The notes under the pieces were generated by a model, which did not search any database, was not told the origin of the DNA, and worked only from the letters and a program-made list of their open reading frames with translations. The position numbers were made by a program, and so were the translations under genes. A stretch of DNA of 5,969 nucleotides from NCBI GenBank assembly GCA_018675825.1, contig JABGXK010000208.1:1-5969 (forward strand). Reading direction: 5' to 3'. This document shows, piece after piece, positions 1-5,462 of this stretch. The DNA comes from Flavobacteriales bacterium (GTDB lineage: Bacteria > Bacteroidota > Bacteroidia > Flavobacteriales > BACL11). Numbering within the stretch: the stretch's first letter is position 1; each line of letters starts with the position of its first letter.

Positions 1-866
1 AGTACATCCATTCTGCCATCACCAAATCCTGGAGCCCTTACAGCACACACTTTTAAAGAACCTCTCATTTTATTTACTACTAAAGTAGATAATGCTTCTC
101 CATCTACATCTTCTGCAATGATCATTAAAGGTTTTCCAGATTTTGCTGTTTGTTCTAATATAGGAAGTAAATCTTTCATTGCTGAAATTTTTTGATCATA
201 GATAAGGATATATGGATTTTCTAGTTCTACTTCCATTTTATCAGCATCTGTAATAAAGTATGGAGAAAGATATCCTCTGTCAAACTGCATTCCTTCAACT
301 ACTTCAACAGTAGTATCAGTTCCTTTTGCTTCTTCTACAGTAATCACTCCTTCTGTCTTTACTTTTTTCATCGCCTCAGCAATAAGTGATCCAATTACAT
401 TATCATTATTTGCAGAAATAGAAGCAACTTGTTCAATTTTTTCATAACTATCTCCTACTTGTTGTGCTTGTTTATTAATATCTTTAATAATAGCATTTAC
501 AGCTTTATCAATACCTCTTTTTAAATCCATAGGGTTAGCACCTGCAGCAACATTTTTCAAACCATTAGTAATGATTGCTTGCGCTAAAACTGTAGCTGAT
601 GTTGTCCCATCTCCAGCTATATCATTTGTTTTTGAAGCAACCTCTTTAACCATTTGTGCTCCCATATTTTCTAATGAATCTTCCAACTCTATTTCTTTTG
701 CAACTGTTACACCATCTTTTGTTATTGAAGGTCCTCCAAATTGTTTGTCAATAACAACATTTCTTCCTTTTGGTCCAAGTGTAACTTTTACAGCATTTGC
801 AAGTGCATCAACACCTCTTTTTAGAGCATCTCTTGCATCAGTATTAAATGTTATTTTTTTTGCCAT
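1..866 (-). CDS. groL: 60 kDa chaperonin GroEL, N-terminal 288 codons (runs off left edge)
   Basis: GroEL forms the double-ring cytoplasmic chaperonin that encloses unfolded proteins and refolds them with ATP and the GroES lid. Reading down from the ATG at 866, the protein begins MAKKITFNTDARDALKRG. It carries the nucleotide-binding loop LGPKGRN near residues 30-36 and the ATP-site motif GDGTT near residues 85-89, both in the equatorial domain. It then passes through the intermediate domain into the apical domain, where VEGMQFDRGYLSPYF and RAPGFGDGR are visible. The family is about 545 residues long, so roughly half is missing, including the catalytic aspartate near residue 398 and the C-terminal tail; the cut is the window edge, not a mutation. 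groS lies 17 bp upstream, giving the usual groS-groL operon. There is no clear Shine-Dalgarno sequence, only a run of ten A and AGAG before the ATG. Identification is certain. Confidence 0.98.
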   Translation of the reverse strand, partial: MAKKITFNTDARDALKRGVDALANAVKVTLGPKGRNVVIDKQFGGPSITKDGVTVAKEIELEDSLENMGAQMVKEVASKTNDIAGDGTTSATVLAQAIITNGLKNVAAGANPMDLKRGIDKAVNAIIKDINKQAQQVGDSYEKIEQVASISANNDNVIGSLIAEAMKKVKTEGVITVEEAKGTDTTVEVVEGMQFDRGYLSPYFITDADKMEVELENPYILIYDQKISAMKDLLPILEQTAKSGKPLMIIAEDVDGEALSTLVVNKMRGSLKVCAVRAPGFGDGRMDV

Positions 867-883
867 CTCTATTTTTTTTTTAA

Positions 884-1165
884 TTAATCTATTATTGCTA
901 AAATATCTATTTCTTTCATTATGAGATAGTCTTCATCTTCATATTTTAGTTCTGTTCCAGCGTATTTTCCATATAATACACTATCCCCAACCTTTACAGT
1001 TATAGGATTATCTTTAGTTCCTTGTCCAATAGCAACAACTGTTCCTTTTTGAGGTTTTTCTTGCGCTGTATCTGGGATAATAATACCCGATGCAGTTTTA
1101 GTTTCAGCTTTAGCTTGTTGAACTATTACTTTATCAGCTAATGGTTTTATTTTTATTTTTTTCAT
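884..1165 (-). CDS. groS: 10 kDa co-chaperonin GroES
   Basis: GroES is the heptameric lid that caps GroEL during protein folding in the cytoplasm. The 93-residue product matches the usual size of the family (about 91-97). It opens with the conserved strand KIKPLADKVIVQ. The mobile loop follows at about residues 17-33, including the hydrophobic GroEL-binding tripeptide I28-I29-I30 before PDT. The core continues through GTVVAIGQG, KVGDSVLYGKYAGTE and YLIMKEIDILAII. The start is the ATG at 1165. It is the first gene of the groS-groL operon; groL begins 17 bp after its stop. The 98 bp upstream separate it from secG on the same strand and carry two TGACA elements, so it probably has its own promoter. 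No CIRCE element (the HrcA operator) is present there. Confidence 0.98.
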   Translation of the reverse strand: MKKIKIKPLADKVIVQQAKAETKTASGIIIPDTAQEKPQKGTVVAIGQGTKDNPITVKVGDSVLYGKYAGTELKYEDEDYLIMKEIDILAIID

Positions 1166-1263
1166 AATTTAATTATTTTATTGTTTATATATTAGATAGT
1201 ATGTCACTTATTTTTATTGTAATAACAGAAAAGTGTCATGTTAAAATTTAATATACTTGAGTA
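1166..1263 (-). promoter_or_regulatory. groS upstream region with two TGACA elements 32 bp apart
   Basis: This 98-bp gap between the secG stop and the groS start must hold the chaperonin promoter. Read on the minus strand, TGACA occurs at 1238-1234 and again at 1206-1202, exactly 32 bp apart, about three helical turns. With their flanks they also form an imperfect inverted repeat: ATGTCACTT at 1201-1209 and AAGTGTCAT at 1231-1239 on the plus strand, 9-bp arms with one mismatch. No TAnnTTTG -7 element of the Bacteroidota housekeeping sigma factor is seen, and no CIRCE operator. No stem followed by a T-run is visible to end the secG transcript, so readthrough into groS is possible. That this region contains a promoter is inferred from position; the repeats themselves are directly visible. 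Confidence 0.5.
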
Positions 1264-1581
1264 TTATTCGTTAAAAGGTATTGACGGAAGTGATGGAACT
1301 GATGCTTCATCTATCTGTTCTTGACCTTTAATATTTAAATTATCTTCTGAGCTAATTCTATCAATAGCAAAATTAGATAATAAACTTAATGAAATCAGAG
1401 CAATTGCTAAAGTCCAAGTTGCTTTTTCTAAAAAATCTGTAGTTTTTTTTGCTCCCATAATTTGATTTCCTCCACCTCCAAAAGATGATGATAATCCTCC
1501 TCCTTTTGGATTTTGAACTAAAACTACTAAAACTAATAATACAGAACTAATAATGATAAGTATTGCAAAAATCGTATACAT
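1264..1581 (-). CDS. secG: Preprotein translocase subunit SecG
   Basis: SecG is the small, non-essential subunit of the SecYEG channel in the inner membrane and assists SecA-driven export. The 105-residue protein has two hydrophobic segments, about residues 3-22 and 54-72. They are joined by the family's signature loop VQNPKGGGLSSSFGG at about residues 22-36, then NQIMGAKKTTDFLEKATW. The C-terminal tail (from about residue 75) is polar, acidic and not conserved, ending PFNE. The ATG at 1581 lies 3 bp after the stop of the upstream TPR-like gene, so it is the last gene of the miaB-led operon and probably coupled to its neighbour. It has no distinct Shine-Dalgarno sequence, only A-rich leader. 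Length and topology are normal for Bacteroidota SecG. Confidence 0.96.
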   Translation of the reverse strand: MYTIFAILIIISSVLLVLVVLVQNPKGGGLSSSFGGGGNQIMGAKKTTDFLEKATWTLAIALISLSLLSNFAIDRISSEDNLNIKGQEQIDEASVPSLPSIPFNE

Positions 1582-1584
1582 TTT

Positions 1585-2187
1585 TTATTTATTTTTTAAT
1601 TTGGTAATTAATTTTATTTGATCTGCAAAGTAACTACTTTTTTGTGGATATTTTAGGCTTAATTTTTGATAAGCTGAAATAGCTTTCTTATAATACTTTT
1701 GTTTTGTATAAACTTTTGCAAGTGTTTCTGTAATGAGATCTGTATTTTCTTTAATACTTTTTCTACCAATTTCAGTAGGTTTAAAGAATTTTTGATTATT
1801 GTTTTTTGAAATTTTTGGTTGATTTTTAATAAATGTATTAATTATTTTTTCTGAATTTGTATTAGTAGATCTATCTATTTTTTCTGCTTTAACAATTAAA
1901 ATCCAATCCATAAATGAGTGATATTCTTTTTCTCTCTCTGTTTTTGTTTTATTTTTTTGATTAATTAGTTGGAATAAATTTCTTCTACTTGCTGAATGTG
2001 CTGCGGTTTTTCTTAATTGTGTTTTATATCTAATACTATTTGTGTTATGCAAGCCTTTGCAAAGTAGTATTTGGCTTGTTTGAAAATAAGGAAACTCTAA
2101 ATTAATTTCATTTAATTGACTTACTTCATTTTCATTAATTGCATCAAAATTTGTAAGTAGATTTGATATGTTATATTGATTTACCAA
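1585..2187 (-). CDS. Conserved flavobacterial TPR-like protein of unknown function (TTG start)
   Basis: A 200-residue soluble protein with no signal peptide or membrane segment. Its N-terminal part (about residues 8-75: ISNLLTNFDAI, EFPYFQ, KGLHNTNSIRYKTQLRKTAAHS) and the HSFMDWI motif (about 90-96) resemble, from memory, a family found next to lptE and secG in flavobacteria. The C-terminal block (about 150-195: TETLAKVYTKQKYYKKAISAYQKLSLKYPQKSSYFADQI) looks like a single tetratricopeptide repeat, a protein-binding helix pair. The middle (about 105-148) is lysine- and asparagine-rich and probably disordered; the protein seems shorter there than relatives I recall. The start is TTG at 2187. 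The same frame has a stop at 2200-2202, no ATG lies between, and the next internal methionine is near residue 93. The TTG overlaps the lptE stop by 7 bp, implying coupling. Function is unknown; a role in envelope assembly is only suggested by its neighbours. Confidence 0.85.
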   Translation of the reverse strand: MVNQYNISNLLTNFDAINENEVSQLNEINLEFPYFQTSQILLCKGLHNTNSIRYKTQLRKTAAHSASRRNLFQLINQKNKTKTEREKEYHSFMDWILIVKAEKIDRSTNTNSEKIINTFIKNQPKISKNNNQKFFKPTEIGRKSIKENTDLITETLAKVYTKQKYYKKAISAYQKLSLKYPQKSSYFADQIKLITKLKNK

Positions 2188-2687
2188 TTTACTACAGATT
2201 TATTAAAGATATCATCAACTAATTCATTAGATATTTCGTTTATTAGAACAGTCTCAATATCTGATAAATTTTGTGAGCTTTGGTAATCTCTATATCTAGA
2301 AAAAGTATGATCAAAATCATATTCACTGTTGTAAATATTATTAAACTTAACTTTAGCTGATATTGTTAATCTATTTTGACCAGCAGTTTCATTTGATTGG
2401 ATTGCCATTGGTTTAATTTCATATTTTATTATTTCACCTTTAAAATTTAAATGACCATCATCTTCAGTAATAATAAGATTTGTTTGTTGAGTAAAGTAAT
2501 CCTTAAGTTTTTCAGTTAATACCTGACTTAAAGTTGGCTGTTTTGTTGATGCTGAATTAATAAAATAGCTAATTGATATTGTTTCAGCTTTTTTGTCAAT
2601 CGATGCTCCATTAAATGAATAAATACCACATGAAATGCAGAAAATACAAATAAGAATGTAAAGTATATAGTTAGATTGGTTTTTCAT
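2181..2687 (-). CDS. lptE: LptE-like lipopolysaccharide-transport outer-membrane lipoprotein
   Basis: LptE plugs the LptD barrel in the outer membrane and helps place lipopolysaccharide on the cell surface. The 168-residue protein starts with a short lysine- and asparagine-containing n-region and a hydrophobic stretch (residues 7-18). The presumed lipidated cysteine is C20 in CISCGIYSFNGASI. The mature part shows Bacteroidota LptE features as I recall them: a SISYF strand, PTLSQVLTEKLKDYF, a DGHLNFKGEI strand, AGQNRLTISAKVKF, and the C-terminal ELVDDIFNKSVVNW. I chose the ATG at 2687. The longer reading from 2702 would start at TTG and overlap the upstream gene by 11 bp, whereas the ATG lies 4 bp after that gene's TAA and gives a standard lipoprotein signal. 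The lipobox has cysteine at -3 where leucine is usual, so lipidation is likely but not certain. Confidence 0.88.
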   Translation of the reverse strand: MKNQSNYILYILICIFCISCGIYSFNGASIDKKAETISISYFINSASTKQPTLSQVLTEKLKDYFTQQTNLIITEDDGHLNFKGEIIKYEIKPMAIQSNETAGQNRLTISAKVKFNNIYNSEYDFDHTFSRYRDYQSSQNLSDIETVLINEISNELVDDIFNKSVVNW

Positions 2688-2691
2688 TTTT

Positions 2692-3858
2692 TTAAAGTTC
2701 AAAATCCTTTATTTTTCTATATAATGTTCTTTCTGATATACCTAATTCTTTTGCTGCATCTTTTCTTCTGTCTTTATGTTTTTCTAGAGCTTTAATAATT
2801 AATTTTTTTTCCTGTTGTATTAGAGATAATGTCTCTTCAATTTCAATTGTTTGTTCAGTCTTGAATATTTGAGTAGACTGATCTTCTTTTATGTCATTAA
2901 AAATTGATGAATTTGTGTTTTCTATAACACTAGTTTGGGATTCTTTAATAATATTATATGTTATTTTTTTTAGTTCTGTTAAATCATTTTTCATATCAAA
3001 AAGCACTTTATATAATATCTCTCTTTCAGATAAATCTTCTGATTTTTCATCTTTAAAAACTATTGGAGTATTTGAGGTTTTTTCTGGAAGATGAGATTCT
3101 AAAGTATGTGCATTAATATCTCTTTCTTTCTCAATTATAGATATTTGAGCAACAAAATTCTTTAATTGTCTGATATTACCTGGCCAATTATAATTATTTA
3201 TGATTTGAATAGCTTCATGATTTAGTTTAATAGGTTGAGTATTATATTTATCTGCAAAATCAGATGCAAATTTCCTAAATAATAAGTGTATATCTTCTCC
3301 TCTATCTCTAAGAGCTGGTAATTGAATACTAATTGTATTTAGTCTATAGTAAAGATCCTCTCTAAATTTACCTTTTCTAACACGATCTAGCATATTAACA
3401 TTAGAGGCTGCAAGAATTCGTACATTTGTTTTATTCGTTTTTGATGATCCTACTTTTATAAATTCTCCATTTTCTAATACACGAAGTAATCTTGCTTGAG
3501 AAGATAATGGTAATTCTGCAATTTCATCTAAAAAAATTGTTCCATTATCAGCAGATTCAAAATAACCTTTTCTGCTTTCATTAGCTCCAGTAAAAGATCC
3601 TTTTTCATGTCCAAACAATTCACTATCAATAGTGCCTTCTGGAATAGCTCCACAATTCACTGCAATATAATTATTATGTTTTCTTTTACTATTTTGATGT
3701 ATAATTTGAGGAATAGTCTCTTTACCTGTACCGCTTTCTCCATTAATTAACACTGATATATCTGTATTGGCTACTTGTAAAGCAACATTAATTGCTCGAT
3801 TGAGTTTTGGGCAACTTCCTACAATACCAAATCTTTGCTTACTTTGCTTAATATCCAT
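2692..3858 (-). CDS. Sigma-54-type AAA+ transcriptional activator lacking a sensor domain
   Basis: Bacterial enhancer-binding proteins use ATP hydrolysis to open promoters held by sigma-54 RNA polymerase. This 388-residue protein begins almost directly with the AAA+ module. Visible are Walker A GESGTGKE (residues 40-47), the sigma-54 contact loop GSFTGA (87-92, normally GAFTGA), Walker B TIFLDE (107-112), the KFREDLYYRLN arginine region (164-173) and the sensor II segment WPGNIRQLKN (225-234). A variable linker (about 260-345) leads to a Fis-type helix-turn-helix at the C-terminus (about 365-385, DAAKELGISERTLYRKIK). There is no N-terminal receiver, GAF or PAS domain, so control must come from another partner or from expression level. 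The ATG at 3858 is 1 bp after the miaB stop. Its placement before lptE is, to my recollection, conserved in flavobacteria, but its target genes are not evident from the sequence. Confidence 0.93.
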   Translation of the reverse strand: MDIKQSKQRFGIVGSCPKLNRAINVALQVANTDISVLINGESGTGKETIPQIIHQNSKRKHNNYIAVNCGAIPEGTIDSELFGHEKGSFTGANESRKGYFESADNGTIFLDEIAELPLSSQARLLRVLENGEFIKVGSSKTNKTNVRILAASNVNMLDRVRKGKFREDLYYRLNTISIQLPALRDRGEDIHLLFRKFASDFADKYNTQPIKLNHEAIQIINNYNWPGNIRQLKNFVAQISIIEKERDINAHTLESHLPEKTSNTPIVFKDEKSEDLSEREILYKVLFDMKNDLTELKKITYNIIKESQTSVIENTNSSIFNDIKEDQSTQIFKTEQTIEIEETLSLIQQEKKLIIKALEKHKDRRKDAAKELGISERTLYRKIKDFEL

Positions 3859-3859
3859 T

Positions 3860-5308
3860 TTAAATTATTTTTCCTTTTAATGTTCCAGCACTACAATCAT
3901 TAATTTTAACATTAACATAATCACCTATTTTATAATTATTTTTTTCAAAAACAACTACACAATTATGTGTTGTTCTACCATAATAATGTAGATCAGATTT
4001 TTTTGAGACCCCTTCAATTAAAACTTCATATGTTTTATTAATTCTATTTTTGTTGTTTTCTAAAGATTGTTTCTGTTGAAGGTTAATAATTTCAACTAAT
4101 CTTATTTGTTTTTTTTCTTCAGATATGTCATCCTTATATTTTTTTTCTGCTGCAGTATTGGGTCTCTCCGAATATTTAAACATATATCCATAATCATATT
4201 TGACATATTTCATTAGACTTAGTGTTTCGTTATGATCACTATCTGTCTCGCTACAAAATCCAGTTATTATATCCATAGAAATGGAGCAATCAGGTATTTT
4301 CTTTTTTATTTTATCAATAAGAATTATGTATTCTTCTCTATCGTATCCTCTATTCATTAACTTTAGTATTCTGCTACTGCCAGACTGAACAGGTAAATGA
4401 ATATAATTACATATATTTTTGTGTTTAGCCATAATGTTAATCACATCATCAGTCATATCCTGAGGATTTGATGTGGAGAAACGAACTCTCAACTTTTTAT
4501 TTATTTTGGCTACTTTTTCTAGTAAATTTGCAAAGCTTACTGATGTGTTTTTTTGATTTTCTGATGCTTTGTTGTAATCTTTTTTTGGCCCACCACCATA
4601 CCAAAGGTAAGAATCTACATTTTGACCTAAAAGTGTTACTTCTTTATACCCTTCAGATACTAATTTGGCACATTCATTAATTATACTTTTGGGATCTCTA
4701 CTTCTTTCTCTTCCTCTAGTGTAGGGAACAACACAAAACGTACACATATTATCACATCCTCTTGTAATAGATACAAATGCAGTAACACCGTTTCCAGAAA
4801 GTCTTACTGGGCTTATATCAGCATAGGTTTCTTCTCTAGATAAAAACACATTGACAGCTTTTCTTCCATCTTCAACTTGTTTGATTAGGTTTGGAAGGTC
4901 TCTATATGCGTCAGGGCCAACAACAATATCTACTAGTTTTTCTTCTTCTAGAAACTTTTCTTTTAGTCGCTCTGCCATGCAACCAAGTACTCCAACAACC
5001 ATTTTTGGATTAGTTGTTTTTTTTATAGAATTGTAAAGTTGTAATCTTTTTCTAACAGTTTGTTCTGCTTTATCTCTTATTGAACATGTATTAACAAAAA
5101 CTAAATCAGCTTCATTAATATTTTTAGTTGTAGAAAAATTTTCTTTACATAAAATAGAAGCAACAATTTCGCTGTCTGAAAAATTCATTTGACATCCATA
5201 GCTTTCAATATAGAGTTTTTTATTGCCTCTGATTAAAGTTTTTATATCAAGAATATTTCCTTGTTTCTTCTCGTCTATCTTTTTATTTAAAAGAGTTTCA
5301 ATATTCAT
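3860..5308 (-). CDS. miaB: tRNA-2-methylthio-N6-dimethylallyladenosine synthase MiaB
   Basis: MiaB is a radical-SAM methylthiotransferase that turns i6A37 into ms2i6A37 in tRNAs reading codons that begin with U, improving reading-frame maintenance. The 482-residue protein has all three family domains. The N-terminal methylthiotransferase domain has the auxiliary-cluster cysteines C39 (SYGCQMN), C75 (NTCSIRDKAEQ) and C110 (GCMAER). The radical-SAM core has C185, C189 and C192 in RGCDNMCTFCVVPYTRGRERSR. A C-terminal TRAM RNA-binding domain spans about residues 420-482. An insertion at about 234-258 (LWYGGGPKKDY onward) is the kind found in Bacteroidota MiaB. Length is normal and no key residue is missing. 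The ATG at 5308 is the first codon of the operon's first gene; a 30-residue leader precedes the catalytic domain, as in relatives. The next gene starts 1 bp after its stop. Confidence 0.97.
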   Translation of the reverse strand: MNIETLLNKKIDEKKQGNILDIKTLIRGNKKLYIESYGCQMNFSDSEIVASILCKENFSTTKNINEADLVFVNTCSIRDKAEQTVRKRLQLYNSIKKTTNPKMVVGVLGCMAERLKEKFLEEEKLVDIVVGPDAYRDLPNLIKQVEDGRKAVNVFLSREETYADISPVRLSGNGVTAFVSITRGCDNMCTFCVVPYTRGRERSRDPKSIINECAKLVSEGYKEVTLLGQNVDSYLWYGGGPKKDYNKASENQKNTSVSFANLLEKVAKINKKLRVRFSTSNPQDMTDDVINIMAKHKNICNYIHLPVQSGSSRILKLMNRGYDREEYIILIDKIKKKIPDCSISMDIITGFCSETDSDHNETLSLMKYVKYDYGYMFKYSERPNTAAEKKYKDDISEEKKQIRLVEIINLQQKQSLENNKNRINKTYEVLIEGVSKKSDLHYYGRTTHNCVVVFEKNNYKIGDYVNVKINDCSAGTLKGKII

Positions 5309-5327
5309 TTCACAAATTTTGTAAAGG

Positions 5328-5358
5328 CAAAAATAAAAAAAACTGACAATATGTCATA
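5328..5358 (-). promoter_or_regulatory. Predicted miaB operon promoter, Bacteroidota -33/-7 type
   Basis: On the minus strand, TATTTTTG at 5335-5328 is an exact match to the Bacteroidota housekeeping -7 consensus TAnnTTTG. TATG at 5358-5355, 19 bp upstream, matches the -33 element TTTG in three of four positions at the expected spacing. This predicts transcription starting near 5322 and an untranslated leader of roughly 14 bases before the miaB ATG at 5308, too short to hold a riboswitch or attenuator. It would drive the whole miaB to secG operon. The TGACA-N3-TGTCA palindrome lies across the -33 end and spacer. The motif match is seen; promoter activity is inferred. Confidence 0.6.
5344..5356. 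promoter_or_regulatory. TGACA-N3-TGTCA palindrome, candidate operator
   Basis: TGACA (5344-5348) and TGTCA (5352-5356) form a perfect 5-bp inverted repeat around ATA. It overlaps the -33 end and spacer of the predicted miaB promoter, where a bound protein could block or reposition RNA polymerase. A further TGACA half-site lies at 5397-5401, 53 bp away and nearer topA, and the same pentamer occurs twice in front of groS. The sequence is directly visible; its role as an operator is inference and the binding protein is unknown. Confidence 0.4.
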
Positions 5359-5380
5359 ATAATAAAATATATATTATTAT
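5356..5380. repeat. All-A/T inverted repeat in the miaB/topA intergenic region
   Basis: ATAATAATA (5356-5364) and TATTATTAT (5372-5380) are perfect 9-bp arms around a 7-base A/T loop. They lie in a 39-bp stretch (5357-5395) with no G or C. A second, overlapping inverted repeat pairs ATATTAT (5371-5377) with ATAATAT (5381-5387). There is no following T-run that would make a terminator, and both neighbouring genes start, not end, here. The stretch is more likely an easily melted or bent promoter spacer; it could also be chance in such A/T-rich DNA. Confidence 0.35.
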
Positions 5381-5401
5381 ATAATATAAAAATAACTGAC
5401 A

Positions 5402-5462
5402 TTATTATTTAGATACTATCAAAAAAAAATTTTCTTTTATTTGCAGAAAAAATAATAATCCT
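5402..5462 (+). promoter_or_regulatory. topA leader, promoter not clearly resolved
   Basis: The 61 bp before the topA ATG must lie close to or contain its promoter. TTTATTTG at 5436-5443 matches the Bacteroidota -7 consensus TAnnTTTG except at the second base, but no TTTG stands 19-21 bp upstream, so the assignment is weak. Nine A followed by four T at 5421-5433 form an A-tract likely to bend the DNA. No Shine-Dalgarno sequence is seen; the leader is A-rich up to the start codon, as is common in Bacteroidota. Confidence 0.3.

Noticed and set aside
571..924. Open frame of 117 codons on the plus strand
   Set aside because: It lies antisense to groL and extends into the end of groS; both real genes are unmistakable, and the hydrophobic product is what reversed chaperonin codons give.
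1224..1240. Sigma-54 promoter (GG-N10-GC type) before groS, suggested by TGACAC on the minus strand
   Set aside because: The essential GG is GA here and the expected GC of the downstream element is missing.
1166..1263. CIRCE operator for HrcA before groS
   Set aside because: The consensus TTAGCACTC-N9-GAGTGCTAA is absent; the repeat found has different arms and a much longer spacer.
1241..1263. Terminator after secG
   Set aside because: Only a 4-bp palindrome (TACT-TG-AGTA) and A/T symmetry are present; no G/C stem followed by a T-run on the minus strand.
2891..3094. Open frame of 67 codons on the plus strand
   Set aside because: Antisense to the linker of the sigma-54-type activator; no recognisable motif or leader.
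4468..4680. Open frame of 70 codons on the plus strand
   Set aside because: Antisense to the middle of miaB, hydrophobic by composition only, no family resemblance.
4851..5036. Open frame of 61 codons on the plus strand
   Set aside because: Antisense to the N-terminal domain of miaB, whose conserved cysteines prove the other strand is coding.
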